In this document: positions 26,294 to 35,280 of the stretch, piece by piece
Layout of the letters: every line of letters begins with the position of its first letter
Position numbering within the stretch: position 1 is the first letter of the stretch
NCBI GenBank assembly: GCA_035910535.1
Contig: JAMHXF010000121.1
Coordinates: forward strand, 17,774 to 81,773
DNA length: 64,000 bases
Direction of reading: 5' to 3'
Source of the DNA: Archangium_A sp035910535
Lineage (GTDB): Bacteria; Myxococcota; Myxococcia; Myxococcales; Myxococcaceae
Notes under the pieces: model-generated
What the model saw: the letters and a program-made list of their open reading frames with translations, nothing else
What the model was told of the DNA's origin: nothing
The model's database searches: none
Program-made: the position numbers and the translations under genes

Positions 26294-27184
26294 TTGAAGC
26301 CTCGTGACGTCGTCGACTTTTTGCTGCTCGCTGCAATGTGGGGCGCGTCGTTTCTGCTGATGCGCGTCGCCGTGCCGGAGTTCGGGCCGTTCTCTCTCAT
26401 GTGGGTGCGCGCGGCGGTGGCGGCGGGGCTGCTGATGCCCATCGTGATTCTCCGTGGCGAGCTCAAGGTGCTGCTGCGTGAATGGCGCGCGGTGCTGGTG
26501 CTGGGCGTCTTCAGCGCCGGGCTGCCCTTCGTGTTGCTCGCGACCGCGTCCATGCACCTGACCGCGGGCTTCACGGCCATCGTGAACGCGACCACCGCGC
26601 TGTGGACGGCGCTGCTCGCGGTGGTGTGGCTCAAAGACAGGCTCGCGCCCACGCGCTGGCTCGGCGTCGCCATCGGCATCGTCGGGGTCGCGACGTTGGT
26701 GTGGGACAAGCTCGGCGTGCGCGGCAGCTCCGGCGCGGCGTGGGGGGTACTCGCGGGCTTCGGCGCGGCGGCGAGCTACGGCTATTCGGCGAACCTCACG
26801 CGCAAGTACTGGCCCACGTTGCCGTCGATGGTCTCGGCGACGGCCAGTCAGCTGGGCGCGGCGTTGGTGTTGCTGCCGCTGGCGGTGTGGAAGTGGCCCG
26901 AGGCGATGCCGTCGACAGGCTCCTGGGGCGCGGCCGTGGCCATGGGCGTCTTCTCGAGCGCGCTCGGGTACTTGTTGTTCTTCAGGTTGATCAACCGCGT
27001 GGGCGGAGTGACCGCCGCGTCAGTCACGCTCGTGGTGCCGGTGTTCGCCGTCGGGTGGGCCGCCGTGTTCCTGTCTGAAGCCATCACGATGCACGTGGCG
27101 CTCGGCGGCGTGGTGGTGTTGTTCGGCACGTCGTTGTCGATGGGGCTCATCAAGCTGCGCCGCTTCACCGCCGCGCTCGAGTAG
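26294..27184 (+). CDS. EamA/DMT-family permease
   Basis: 296 residues with ten predicted membrane helices in two five-helix repeats, the EamA (drug/metabolite transporter) layout: FLLLAAMWGASFLLMRVA starts repeat one, VLAGFGAAASYGYSANLTRK starts repeat two, and PVFAVGWAAVFLSEAI is the conserved helix with Glu. It exports or imports a small metabolite of unknown identity. TTG start, chosen because GGAG lies 4 bases upstream; no ATG or GTG in frame fits the first helix. Confidence 0.88.
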   Translation: MKPRDVVDFLLLAAMWGASFLLMRVAVPEFGPFSLMWVRAAVAAGLLMPIVILRGELKVLLREWRAVLVLGVFSAGLPFVLLATASMHLTAGFTAIVNATTALWTALLAVVWLKDRLAPTRWLGVAIGIVGVATLVWDKLGVRGSSGAAWGVLAGFGAAASYGYSANLTRKYWPTLPSMVSATASQLGAALVLLPLAVWKWPEAMPSTGSWGAAVAMGVFSSALGYLLFFRLINRVGGVTAASVTLVVPVFAVGWAAVFLSEAITMHVALGGVVVLFGTSLSMGLIKLRRFTAALE

Positions 27185-27196
27185 CGAGCTGTCGCG

Positions 27197-27231
27197 TTGT
27201 TTCGACGCTTCAGAGCGTCTACGCTGGCGTC
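27197..27231 (+). promoter_or_regulatory. Leaderless promoter with palindrome in the spacer
   Basis: A -35-like TTGTTT (27197-27202), 17-base spacer, -10-like TACGCT (27220-27225) and 6 bases to the ATG. The spacer holds a perfect inverted repeat GACGCT-TCAG-AGCGTC (27204-27219), positioned to block RNA polymerase. Confidence 0.45.
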
Positions 27232-27993
27232 ATGAAGTTCGACCTCTGGCCAATCGTCGGGCGCGAGCAGTTGGTGCAGGCGTTTCGCCCGGGCAGTGCC
27301 GCGAAGAAAGAAGCGCCGTTTCGAACGCTGCGAGCGCGCGGGTGGGCGACGGCGGGCGTCAATGTGGTCACGCGTTCTGCGCAACGAGCGTCGGGTCGCG
27401 TCACCATCTTCAGCGTGCTCAACGTCATCGCCGCGCGACGTGCCCGCGAAGGTGACACGACGAAGGCAGCTTCGCTCGCCAGAGCGGCCTCGAGAATCGA
27501 GCGAAGTCGCGGCTTCAAAGTCATCGCCCGACTGCTGAGTGGTCGGACCGCCGAAGACGTCGCCGCCGCCATCGACGGCCAGCTCGCGCAGCTCGATGCG
27601 CTCCACGCCGCGCTGGTGCAGGTCGCCAGAGAAACCGACGCGATGCATGAACTCGGCGCGCCTGATGTGGTCACCGGCACTGTCACGAAGATCAGCGACG
27701 ACGCCGTGCTGCTGCAGGCGGCAGGTGGAGTGCAGACCTGGCTCCCGCGCTGGCTCGCTCGTGGCGTTCATCGCGAAGAGGTCGGCGACGCGCTCGCGCT
27801 GGTGACGGAGCGGCTCGACGCGCACCAACTCGTCGTGCGCGCCGTGCCTGCGCTCGAAGTGAAGGCTGCGTCGCGAAGCAGTCCATTCGGGCGCGACGCG
27901 CGCGTTCACACCTTGAGCGCTGCCGACGTGAAGAAGCTCGCCGGTCGCCCTGCGCCGCTGAAGGTCGTCGTACCGGTGACCATCGGCAAATGA
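27232..27993 (+). CDS. Unrecognised protein
   Basis: 253 residues, basic, with a helical first half (SLARAASRIERSRGFKVIAR, LDALHAALVQVARETDAMHE) and a beta-rich part (VTGTVTKISDDAVLLQAAGG) that may be an OB- or SH3-like fold. No signal peptide or membrane helix. Overlaps the following GNAT gene by four bases (ATGA), so they work as a pair. Starts without a Shine-Dalgarno, 6 bases after a -10-like element. Confidence 0.65.
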   Translation: MKFDLWPIVGREQLVQAFRPGSAAKKEAPFRTLRARGWATAGVNVVTRSAQRASGRVTIFSVLNVIAARRAREGDTTKAASLARAASRIERSRGFKVIARLLSGRTAEDVAAAIDGQLAQLDALHAALVQVARETDAMHELGAPDVVTGTVTKISDDAVLLQAAGGVQTWLPRWLARGVHREEVGDALALVTERLDAHQLVVRAVPALEVKAASRSSPFGRDARVHTLSAADVKKLAGRPAPLKVVVPVTIGK

Positions 27994-28532
27994 CCCCGGC
28001 GCCGTGGGTGGTTCGAAGCGCCCGCCGCACGAAACAAGACGCAGCGCGCCTCGCGGCGTTCTCGTGCGCGAAGCCCGCCATCGATTGGCAGCGCGAGGTC
28101 GAGCAGTTCATTCGTGAGGCGCTCTTCGATTGGGCCTTCGACGCCTTCGCGAAGCAAAACGACCCACGCCTGCTTCTCGTCTTCGAGCGCAACACGAAGG
28201 AGCTCGTCGGGCTCGCCGCCCACGAGCGAACTCGTCTGGGCACCGGTGACGCCAGTTACGCAGCAACGAAGTTGGAGGTCGTCGCCGTCGCCTCCGCGTG
28301 GCAGCGCAAGAAGTTCGCGGGCGGCGCTCGCGCCAGTGACGTCGTCATGAGCGCCGCGATGACAGACATCTCGACACGTGTGCCGCCACGCGATGCGCGT
28401 GTCTTCGCGGTCGTTCATGAAGACAACGCGCGCAGCATCGCGTTGTGCCGCCGTCACGGGCTCGTCGAAGAAATGAGCCGCGTCGACGACCTGATGCGCT
28501 ACCGGCGCCTCGTCACCAGGCACCGGCCATAG
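27990..28532 (+). CDS. GNAT-family N-acetyltransferase
   Basis: 180 residues. The middle part (RLLLVFERNTKELVGLAAHE) and the C-terminal run AVVHEDNARSIALCRRHGL fit the GNAT fold (acetyl-CoA binding loop weakly conserved). It would acetylate an amine on a small molecule or protein. Coupled to the preceding unknown gene by ATGA overlap. Substrate unknown; family call is from fold-like motifs only. Confidence 0.65.
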   Translation: MTPAPWVVRSARRTKQDAARLAAFSCAKPAIDWQREVEQFIREALFDWAFDAFAKQNDPRLLLVFERNTKELVGLAAHERTRLGTGDASYAATKLEVVAVASAWQRKKFAGGARASDVVMSAAMTDISTRVPPRDARVFAVVHEDNARSIALCRRHGLVEEMSRVDDLMRYRRLVTRHRP

Positions 28533-28686
28533 CGGCGACAGGTAGGTCACGCCGCGAGAAAGGCGCACACACCGTCGCGCCCTCCCCGTAACGCGAGTGA
28601 AATCAGCCTGTGACGGCGCTGTTGAATTGCGGATCAGCCTCCTCGTTGGTTAGCCTTGAGTCGTCTTCACACCCGAAGGAGCGCAC

Positions 28687-28821
28687 ATGCAGTCGTTCTC
28701 AACCATGCTGCCAGTCATCGTCGGAGCCCTCGCCCTGGGAGCTCTCCTGCTGGGCAGTCGTGGCGCGCCTGCTCCGGTGCCTGTGCCCGTGAAGCGCAAC
28801 GACCGTCGTCGCCGTCGCTGA
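28687..28821 (+). CDS. 44-residue membrane microprotein
   Basis: A short gene not easily found by length filters: AAGGAG lies 5 bases before the ATG. The product has one hydrophobic helix (about 7-22, MLPVIVGALALGALLLG), a Pro/Val-rich hinge (APAPVPVPV) and a basic tail (KRNDRRRRR). The topology is an N-out or N-in single-pass peptide with a strongly positive cytosolic end. The codon use matches its neighbours. Function unknown. Confidence 0.6.
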   Translation: MQSFSTMLPVIVGALALGALLLGSRGAPAPVPVPVKRNDRRRRR

Positions 28822-28873
28822 AACCTGAATTGGTGATGAGGCGCCGCGCCGCCTACGGTGCGCGCCTCTCCCG

Positions 28874-29893
28874 ATGTCTCCCGTGAAATGGCTCGAGCGC
28901 CTCCTCAAGGTGCTCTTCGCGATGCTGGTGGCTGCGCTCTGTTGGCGCCCCGGTCGTCGCTCGCGTGCGCAGGCGCTGCTGGCCGCGAAGACCCAACGCC
29001 GCGTGCTGGTGGTGCGCCTCGACAACCGCGTCGGCGAAGCGCTGCTGACCACGCCGCTCTTCGATGCGCTCGCGCGGGCGGGCCATGAAGTTCATCTGCT
29101 GACGCACCCGAAGATGCGCCGCGTGCTCGACGGGCACCCTTCCCTCACGAAGCTGTGGAGCTGGGAGCGTCGCTTCGCGGCGCTCTCGTCACTGCGCGCC
29201 GAAAACTTCGACGTCGTCATCAACTGCGGCAACTGGGCAGAGCCCGCGGTGACCTCGGCCGTCGTCGCGCGGCTCGCGGGCGCCACGGCCGCCGTGCTGG
29301 GGCCCGCCAATTTCCCCAGCGGCTGGTTGATGGACGTGCCCGTGTCGCCGAAGCCCGGCACGACGTCGGAGTTCGTGCAGCGCGCGCAGCTGGCGACGCC
29401 GTTGGTGGCCCTGCCCGAGCCGCCGCGGTTGTCCTTCAAGCCGACGGCGCCGTTCTCGGTGGCGCCGGGGCGCTATGCGGTGGTGAACCCCGGCGGGCGG
29501 CTTGGTTGGCGGCGCGTGGTGCCTGCGCGCTTCGCCGACGCGGCGCGGGCGCTCGCGGCGCGCGGCGTGACGCCGGTGGTGACGTGGGGCCCCGGTGAAG
29601 AAGCGCTCGTCGAGGAAGTGTGTGCGGGCTGCGAGCGAGCCGTGCGCGCACCGGCGACGTCGATTGACGAGCTCGCGGCGCTGATGCGCGGCGCCGTGGT
29701 GACGGTGTGCAACAACACCGGGCCCATGCACCTCTCAGTGGCCGTGGGTTGCCCGACGCTCGCGTTGTTCCTGCACATGGACGACGCGCGCTGGGGCCAC
29801 GGGTACGCGCCGCACCAGATGGTCGACCTCACCGACGTGACCGACGCGACGGCGTTGATTGACGCCGCCGTCGCCCGCCTCGACCTTCACTGA
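28874..29893 (+). CDS. Glycosyltransferase family 9 (heptosyltransferase-like)
   Basis: 339 residues, GT-B fold of family 9. N-terminal Rossmann part VLVVRLDNRVGEALLTTPLF (about 43-62), C-terminal donor-binding part YAVVNPGGRLGWRRVV and the conserved NNTGPMHLSVAVGCPTLALF. It would add a sugar, classically heptose, to lipopolysaccharide core on the inner face of the inner membrane; the true acceptor is unknown. A hydrophobic stretch (12-26) precedes the fold. Its end overlaps the convergent lipoprotein gene by 7 bases. Confidence 0.87.
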   Translation: MSPVKWLERLLKVLFAMLVAALCWRPGRRSRAQALLAAKTQRRVLVVRLDNRVGEALLTTPLFDALARAGHEVHLLTHPKMRRVLDGHPSLTKLWSWERRFAALSSLRAENFDVVINCGNWAEPAVTSAVVARLAGATAAVLGPANFPSGWLMDVPVSPKPGTTSEFVQRAQLATPLVALPEPPRLSFKPTAPFSVAPGRYAVVNPGGRLGWRRVVPARFADAARALAARGVTPVVTWGPGEEALVEEVCAGCERAVRAPATSIDELAALMRGAVVTVCNNTGPMHLSVAVGCPTLALFLHMDDARWGHGYAPHQMVDLTDVTDATALIDAAVARLDLH

Positions 29894-32193
29894 ATCGTGA
29901 CGATGGTGAGCACCCCGGCCGAGACGTAGCCGAAGCGTCGAGGCCCAATCCACCGCACGCTGCCTGTCGGCAACGTCAACACCGCCGCGTCGTACGAGCG
30001 CACCAGCACCGGCGTGATGCCGGCGGTCGACGACGAGCTCGTGAGGAACTCGCCCGTCGGGCTGATGTTGGGCGTCGTCAACGGGTTCAAGATGAGGCTC
30101 ACCACCGCTCCGTCGGCGCGCTGAATGTAGAGCCGCGGAATGTTGGTGCTCGACGTCGAGTACGCGAAGAACCACGGCAGGTCGGTGTCGCGGAGGAAGC
30201 CCTGATTGCCGTTGGCGTAGTTGGTGAGCACCGTGCGCGCGCCGCCGGTGTTGCTGAGCACCTCGAGCACCGAGCCGGAACGAAGCATCGCCACCGACGC
30301 ACCGGCGAGCGAATCGGTCACGCCGCCCGCCGCCAACGACGTCGACTCGCCGGTCTCGAGGTTGAAGCTCGACACCGCGCCGCTCGCGCGCGCCGTGAAC
30401 CAGGTGTTGCTCGCAGAAAACGAGAGCGCGCTCGATGGGCCGATGGTCTGCACGCCGGTCGTGACGCCCAGCCGTGTCCACACCAGGCCAGACGGCAGGT
30501 TCGCCACGGCTCCCCAGGACCACGCGCGGTTCGTCGCCAGCGTGGTGGTGATGGGGCCCAGCGTGATGGGGCTCCCGCTCAACGGGTACCAGGCGAAGCT
30601 CGTGCTGTCGGGCGTCACGATGAAGGCCGAAGAATCGGCGGCGCGCGTGCGGAACGTGGGGACAGCCGGGCCGAGCACTACCGGCGTGTTGCCAGACATC
30701 GCGAGGTGGGTGAAGGCGCCGGAGCCGATGCCTCCGTCAGCGTTGGTGGTGACCGAGTTGAAGTACGCGAGCGAGTCGGGGCCTGCGCCTGCGGGAATCG
30801 CGTTGGTGGCGATGACGCTGGAGCCGCCGTTGACGCGCGTGATGGTGCCGCGCGACGCGGCGTTGACCGCCGACGTGTACACGTACTGCGAACCGAACGT
30901 GAAGACGTGCGTCGAGGCGGTCGCGACGAGGTACGACGACGAAGTCGACGTCACGGGGAAGGCGACTCCGCGCAGTTGTTTGGTGTCGGTGAAGAAGAAC
31001 GCGCTGTTCTGGCCAAAGGTGATCCACTGGCCGCCGGCGCTGTTGAAGCCGGTCAGCGACGCGAGCTGAATGGGGTTTCCGCCGGCGGTGGGCGCGGCCC
31101 ACAGGGAATACTGGCCACCGATGTTTCCGGGCACGAGGCCGAAGAGCGTGCGGCCGTCGAGCGCGACTTCGAAGTTGCTGCCGGGGTCTCCAGCGGCGCT
31201 GAAGTTGGAGATGGTGGTGGGCGAGCCTCCGGTGATGGGCGCTGAGTAGAAGGTCGTGCCTTCCTTCCAGATGACGGCTCCGCCATCGGGCGAGAGGATC
31301 CAGTTCGAGACTCCGGCGGGGTTGCTCGTCGAGTTGAAGGTGACCTGCGTCGTCATGATGGGCGGAAGGCCAGCGTCGGATTGAGTACCGCCACCAGTCG
31401 CCGAGCCGCCACCAGTCGCTGAGCCACCGCCAGTCGCTGAGCCGCCGCCAGTCGCTGAACCACCGCCAGTCGCTGAGCCGCCGTCAGTCGCTGAACCACC
31501 GCCAGTCGCTGAGCCGCCGCCAGTCGCTGCGCCGCCACCAGTCGCTGCGCCGCCACCAGTCGTTGAGCCGCCGCCAGTAGCTGAGCCGCCGCCGGTCGCT
31601 GCGCCACCGCCAGTCTGATCACCGCCGCCAGTCGCTGCGCCGCCACCAGTCGCTGCGCCGCCACCAGTCGCTGCGCCGCCACCAGTCGCTGAGCCACCGC
31701 CGGTCTGATCACCGCCACCGGTCGCCGATCCGCCACCAGTCGCTGAACCACCGCCAGCCTGATCACCACCACCGGTCGCCGAGCCGCCGCCGGTCGCTGA
31801 ACCACCGCCAGTCTGTTCACCACCACCGGTCGCCGATCCGCCGCCGGTCGCCAAACCACCGCCAGTCTGATCACCACCACCGGTCGCCGAGCCGCCGCCG
31901 GTCGCCAAACCACCGCCAGTCTGATCACCACCACCGGTCGCCGATCCACCACCGGTCGCCGATCCACCACCGGTCGCCGTGCCGCCACCAGTCGCTGTGC
32001 CGCCACCCGCAGGCGCAAGACAACGGAGATCAGAACAACTCAAACCACCGGAGCAGCCCGACGCCGCGTTTCCGGCCTGACACACCCCGGTGCCGTCACA
32101 GCAACCCGCACAATTCTGCGCATCGCACTCCGACGCCGGGGGCACACAACCCATCATCAACACGAGTGCAGCGACGCAGAGAGCGCGAATCAT
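29887..32193 (-). CDS. Lipoprotein: cysteine module, long Gly-Thr repeat linker, beta-propeller
   Basis: 768 residues. Lipobox LMMGCVPP; a small disulfide module (about 22-58, CDAQNCAGCCDGTGVCQAGN); then about 35 copies of a six-residue repeat of type GGGSAT, broken at intervals by GGGDQT; then a beta-propeller of about 490 residues (SPDGGAVIWKEGTTFYSAPI, SPTGEFLTSSSSTAGI). The linker would hold the propeller away from the membrane. The ATG at 32193 directly starts the signal peptide. The same cysteine module is found in a lipoprotein gene 800 bases away. Confidence 0.78.
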   Translation of the reverse strand: MIRALCVAALVLMMGCVPPASECDAQNCAGCCDGTGVCQAGNAASGCSGGLSCSDLRCLAPAGGGTATGGGTATGGGSATGGGSATGGGDQTGGGLATGGGSATGGGDQTGGGLATGGGSATGGGEQTGGGSATGGGSATGGGDQAGGGSATGGGSATGGGDQTGGGSATGGGAATGGGAATGGGAATGGGDQTGGGAATGGGSATGGGSTTGGGAATGGGAATGGGSATGGGSATDGGSATGGGSATGGGSATGGGSATGGGSATGGGTQSDAGLPPIMTTQVTFNSTSNPAGVSNWILSPDGGAVIWKEGTTFYSAPITGGSPTTISNFSAAGDPGSNFEVALDGRTLFGLVPGNIGGQYSLWAAPTAGGNPIQLASLTGFNSAGGQWITFGQNSAFFFTDTKQLRGVAFPVTSTSSSYLVATASTHVFTFGSQYVYTSAVNAASRGTITRVNGGSSVIATNAIPAGAGPDSLAYFNSVTTNADGGIGSGAFTHLAMSGNTPVVLGPAVPTFRTRAADSSAFIVTPDSTSFAWYPLSGSPITLGPITTTLATNRAWSWGAVANLPSGLVWTRLGVTTGVQTIGPSSALSFSASNTWFTARASGAVSSFNLETGESTSLAAGGVTDSLAGASVAMLRSGSVLEVLSNTGGARTVLTNYANGNQGFLRDTDLPWFFAYSTSSTNIPRLYIQRADGAVVSLILNPLTTPNISPTGEFLTSSSSTAGITPVLVRSYDAAVLTLPTGSVRWIGPRRFGYVSAGVLTIVTIQ
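31380..32007 (-). repeat. 18-bp coding tandem repeat (Gly-Gly-Gly-Ser-Ala-Thr linker)
   Basis: About 35 units of 18 bases encode GGGSAT-like hexapeptides with variants GGGTAT, GGGAAT, GGGLAT, GGGDQT. The near-identical DNA units make length change by slippage or recombination likely. Confidence 0.9.
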
Positions 32194-32233
32194 CCCTCTA
32201 CGACACCGCGCCACGGCTCCACGCGCAACGGAT

Positions 32234-32884
32234 TCAGCGCAGCCCCAACACCACGCGCGTGACCGTCACGAAATGACACGCCGCAGCCAGAATCACGAAG
32301 GCGTGAAACACCTCGTGGTACCCGAACACCGTCGGCCACGGGTCGGGACGCTTGAACGCGTACGCCAGCGCACCGAGTGAATACAGGACACCGCCGCCGA
32401 GCAGCCAGCGCACCGTCTCCGAGCCCAGCGCGTCGCTGAACTCCTTGATGTACGGCGACATCAGCCACGCGAACGCGAGCGCCAGCACCGCCGCCACCCA
32501 CTTCGGCGCGTTGATCCACACCAGCGCGCGCAGCACCCCCAACGCGGCGCCGCTCCACAGCAACAACAACACGGTGCGACTTTGCTCAGCCGGCAACGCG
32601 ACCGCGAGCGGCGTGCCCGTGCCCGCAATCAGCATCATGATGAACGCGTGGTCGAGGCGCCTCCACCACTGCCGCGCGGCCGGTTGCCACGTAGGCCGGT
32701 GGTACGCAGCGCTCACCGCGAACTGGCCACACAGCGTCGTCAGGTACACCACGCACGCCCAGAACAACGCGCCCTGCGCCTGCAGCAGCAACCACACGCC
32801 GGCAGCCGCAGCGATGAAGAACGAGACCTGATGCGAGACACCGCGCAGCAGCGGCTTCACTGCGCCATTCACCGTCGATTCCAT
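32234..32884 (-). CDS. Hemolysin III / PAQR-family membrane protein
   Basis: 216 residues with seven predicted membrane helices. The metal-binding pattern of the family is present: His in SAAYHRP (helix 2), Asp in RRLDHAFIMMLIAGTGTP, and two His in FGYHEVFHAFVILAAACHF (last helix). Members are zinc-dependent membrane hydrolase-like proteins related to adiponectin receptors; bacterial substrates are uncertain. ATG 32884 chosen; a GTG four codons upstream is possible. Confidence 0.88.
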   Translation of the reverse strand: MESTVNGAVKPLLRGVSHQVSFFIAAAAGVWLLLQAQGALFWACVVYLTTLCGQFAVSAAYHRPTWQPAARQWWRRLDHAFIMMLIAGTGTPLAVALPAEQSRTVLLLLWSGAALGVLRALVWINAPKWVAAVLALAFAWLMSPYIKEFSDALGSETVRWLLGGGVLYSLGALAYAFKRPDPWPTVFGYHEVFHAFVILAAACHFVTVTRVVLGLR

Positions 32885-32970
32885 GATGGCGGTCACTCTC
32901 GCACTGCTTCGTCACGCAACCATCAGCGGTCTTCTTGTCTTGTCGAACTTCGTCTGCGAGACGCCCGGCC

Positions 32971-34380
32971 ATGCGCTCACCCCTCACGATGTTGTTCGCT
33001 GTGCTCGCCGCGGCGGCCCTCTCGGCCTGCGGTGCTCCGAAGTGCTCCGCCAGCAACTGCAGCGGCTGCTGCGACACCCAGGGCCAGTGTCAGCCCGGCA
33101 ACCAGAGCACCGCCTGCGGCCTCAGCGGCGGCCAGTGCACCAGCTGCCTCGGCGGCGCCTGCAACGCGGGCTTCTGCGGCGGCGCCAACATCGGCGGCGG
33201 CGGCGGCGGCAACAACACCACCGGCGGCGGCAACGGCAACACCGGCGGCGGCGGCGGCACGACCGTCAGCAACTACCGCGACTTCTGTCGGGCCTCGCTG
33301 CGCGCCCAGTTCGACTTCTACGCACGCTGCGGCTCGTACACGCGCGCCGCGGCCGACGAGCAAATCGCCCTCGGCCTCTCTCGCTGCGAGGCGATGCCAG
33401 AGGTCTTCGCCTCGGGCCGCGCGAGCCTCAACGTGCCAGGCGCGCAGGCGTGCGTCACCGCGTTCGAGACGCTGGGCTGCACCGACCCGTACCCCAACGC
33501 AATCTGCCAGGAGATTTTCACCGGCCTCGTTGCCACCAACGGAAACTGCTTCTCGGCCTACGAGTGCCAGAACACGCTGTGGTGCGACACCTCGTCGACG
33601 TGCCCCGGTGCGTGCAAGCCGCGCGTCGCCGTCGGCCAACCCTCCAACACCGACTACGGCCAGGACTGCGTCGACGGCGCCTACAAATACGGCCCGCTCT
33701 GCGCGGCGCTCGTGGCGGTCGGCCAGTCGTGTGCGCCGACGGGCGGCGAGACGACCCCCCGCGAGTGCGTTGCCGGCGCGGCCTGCGCGCCCAATGACGT
33801 GTGCGCAATCGCCAACGGCTCGAACCTCGCGACCGGTGCGGCGTGTGTCGTCGACCAGGGCATCGAGTGCCACCAGGCGTCGCGATGCATCGACGGCGTG
33901 TGCACCGCGCTCGGCGACAGCGGCGCGGCCTGTGACAGCCTGCGGCACTGCAAGACGGGCCTCGTGTGCTCGAGCGCCAACGTGTGCACGCCCTACAGCC
34001 GCTCCGGCGAAGCGTGCGGCTCGATGCAGCCGTGCACCAACGAGCTCTTCTGCGACGTGCCCAGCGGCGAGACCATGGGCACCTGCGCCGCGCGTCGCCC
34101 CGTCGGCGGCGCCTGCAGCGGACAGGTTCACTGCGCGGCCAACCTCTGGTGCAACGGCAGCACGTGCGCCGCGAAGGTGGCCGTCGGCGGCGCGTGCAAC
34201 GCAAACACCGAGTACTGGGCCTGCGAAGACGCGCTGTACTGCACCACGGTCAGCACCGGCATGCAGACCGGCGTGTGCGCCAACAAGAAGGGCCCCGGCG
34301 CGAGCTGCTCTGGCGGTGACTGCGTCGACACCGCGACGTGCACCGCTGGCACGTGCGTGCGCCTGTACTGCGCGCCGTAG
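32971..34380 (+). CDS. Cysteine-rich lipoprotein with Gly-rich linker
   Basis: 469 residues, about 50 cysteines. Lipobox LSACGAPK; module CSASNCSGCCDTQGQCQPGN (as in the neighbouring propeller lipoprotein); Gly/Asn/Thr linker (about 70-95); then repeated short units with C-x(2-4)-LVC or DLVC-like spacing (GLVCSSANVCTPYSRSGEAC, ANLWCNGSTCAAKVAVGGAC). Such repeats resemble the Cys-rich modules of other myxobacterial surface proteins. Stop abuts the next convergent gene with no gap. Function unknown. Confidence 0.75.
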   Translation: MRSPLTMLFAVLAAAALSACGAPKCSASNCSGCCDTQGQCQPGNQSTACGLSGGQCTSCLGGACNAGFCGGANIGGGGGGNNTTGGGNGNTGGGGGTTVSNYRDFCRASLRAQFDFYARCGSYTRAAADEQIALGLSRCEAMPEVFASGRASLNVPGAQACVTAFETLGCTDPYPNAICQEIFTGLVATNGNCFSAYECQNTLWCDTSSTCPGACKPRVAVGQPSNTDYGQDCVDGAYKYGPLCAALVAVGQSCAPTGGETTPRECVAGAACAPNDVCAIANGSNLATGAACVVDQGIECHQASRCIDGVCTALGDSGAACDSLRHCKTGLVCSSANVCTPYSRSGEACGSMQPCTNELFCDVPSGETMGTCAARRPVGGACSGQVHCAANLWCNGSTCAAKVAVGGACNANTEYWACEDALYCTTVSTGMQTGVCANKKGPGASCSGGDCVDTATCTAGTCVRLYCAP

Positions 34381-35247
34381 TCAACGCATCAACTGCGAGT
34401 CGAACATCTTCGCCCAGAGCGGCTCGCAGGCCGCCGCCTGCGCGAGCGGGCACGCCATCAACACCGTGACCTGCGTGTCGCCCAGCGGGACCTCGACGCC
34501 GTGCCACACGACGTCGATGGCCGTGGCGCCGTCCAGCACCCGCACCGTGCCGTGGGCGCCCAGCGCATCTTCATCCGCGTCGACGTCGTCGGGGAACGTG
34601 AGCCGCAGCCGCGAGGCCAGCATCGTCTTCACCGCGCGCTGCAGCACGTCAGCCAGCGAGGGCCGCGTGCGCCGCCGCTCGAGGTCGGCCAGCACCGTGA
34701 GGTTCACCGCGCCGCGCCCGCGCTTCTCTTGCACCACGACGCGGCGACGGCTGGTGTCGTAGTCGAGCCAGCTCCAGTCAGCGGGCGGTTGAAACGAATA
34801 GCCGGGCACCGAGAGCACGTTGCGCCGGCCGTCGAACTTCCATTCAGGCAGCGCGTGCCACACCCGAATGGTGGCGCGCACGCGGTCGGTGACGTCGTCC
34901 AGCAACGCGGCCCAGTCGAGGCCCGGCACCGGCTCGCGCGGCGTGATGACGAGCCGCTGCTCAGCGCCGAGCGCCGCCACGTCGACGTCCAGCGTGGCGC
35001 CGGCCGACTGCGTGGCGATGAAGGTACCGGCGAGGCGGTCCGCGTCGATGACGCGCGCGCCCCGGGCCTCGAGCGCGAGCCACGTGGCGTCGTAGACCTC
35101 GTCAGTCGCCGCGGCGATGCGGCGCTCGCTCAACGACTTCGCCTCGACGATGGAGAGCTGCCGCGTCGACGCGCACGCTTCGAGCAGCAGCACCACGCAG
35201 AGCTGAACGACCTTCGAGCGAGCCACCGATGACGCCACGCATCTCAC
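34381..35247 (-). CDS. Lipoprotein of unknown function
   Basis: 288 residues with GTG start. The signal ends in LLEACAST, an acceptable lipobox. The mature part has two segments that look like a two-domain alpha/beta protein (DEVYDATWLALEARGARVID, AVNLTVLADLERRRTRPSL); the first resembles the short lipoprotein fold in which a variable residue pair precedes a three-stranded sheet. A GTG seven codons downstream is an alternative start. Could be an outer-membrane-linked assembly or secretion lipoprotein; no family is certain. Confidence 0.6.
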   Translation of the reverse strand: MRCVASSVARSKVVQLCVVLLLEACASTRQLSIVEAKSLSERRIAAATDEVYDATWLALEARGARVIDADRLAGTFIATQSAGATLDVDVAALGAEQRLVITPREPVPGLDWAALLDDVTDRVRATIRVWHALPEWKFDGRRNVLSVPGYSFQPPADWSWLDYDTSRRRVVVQEKRGRGAVNLTVLADLERRRTRPSLADVLQRAVKTMLASRLRLTFPDDVDADEDALGAHGTVRVLDGATAIDVVWHGVEVPLGDTQVTVLMACPLAQAAACEPLWAKMFDSQLMR

Positions 35248-35280
35248 GCATGGCGCGCCGTTTCCAGCGCGGGCCCAAGG

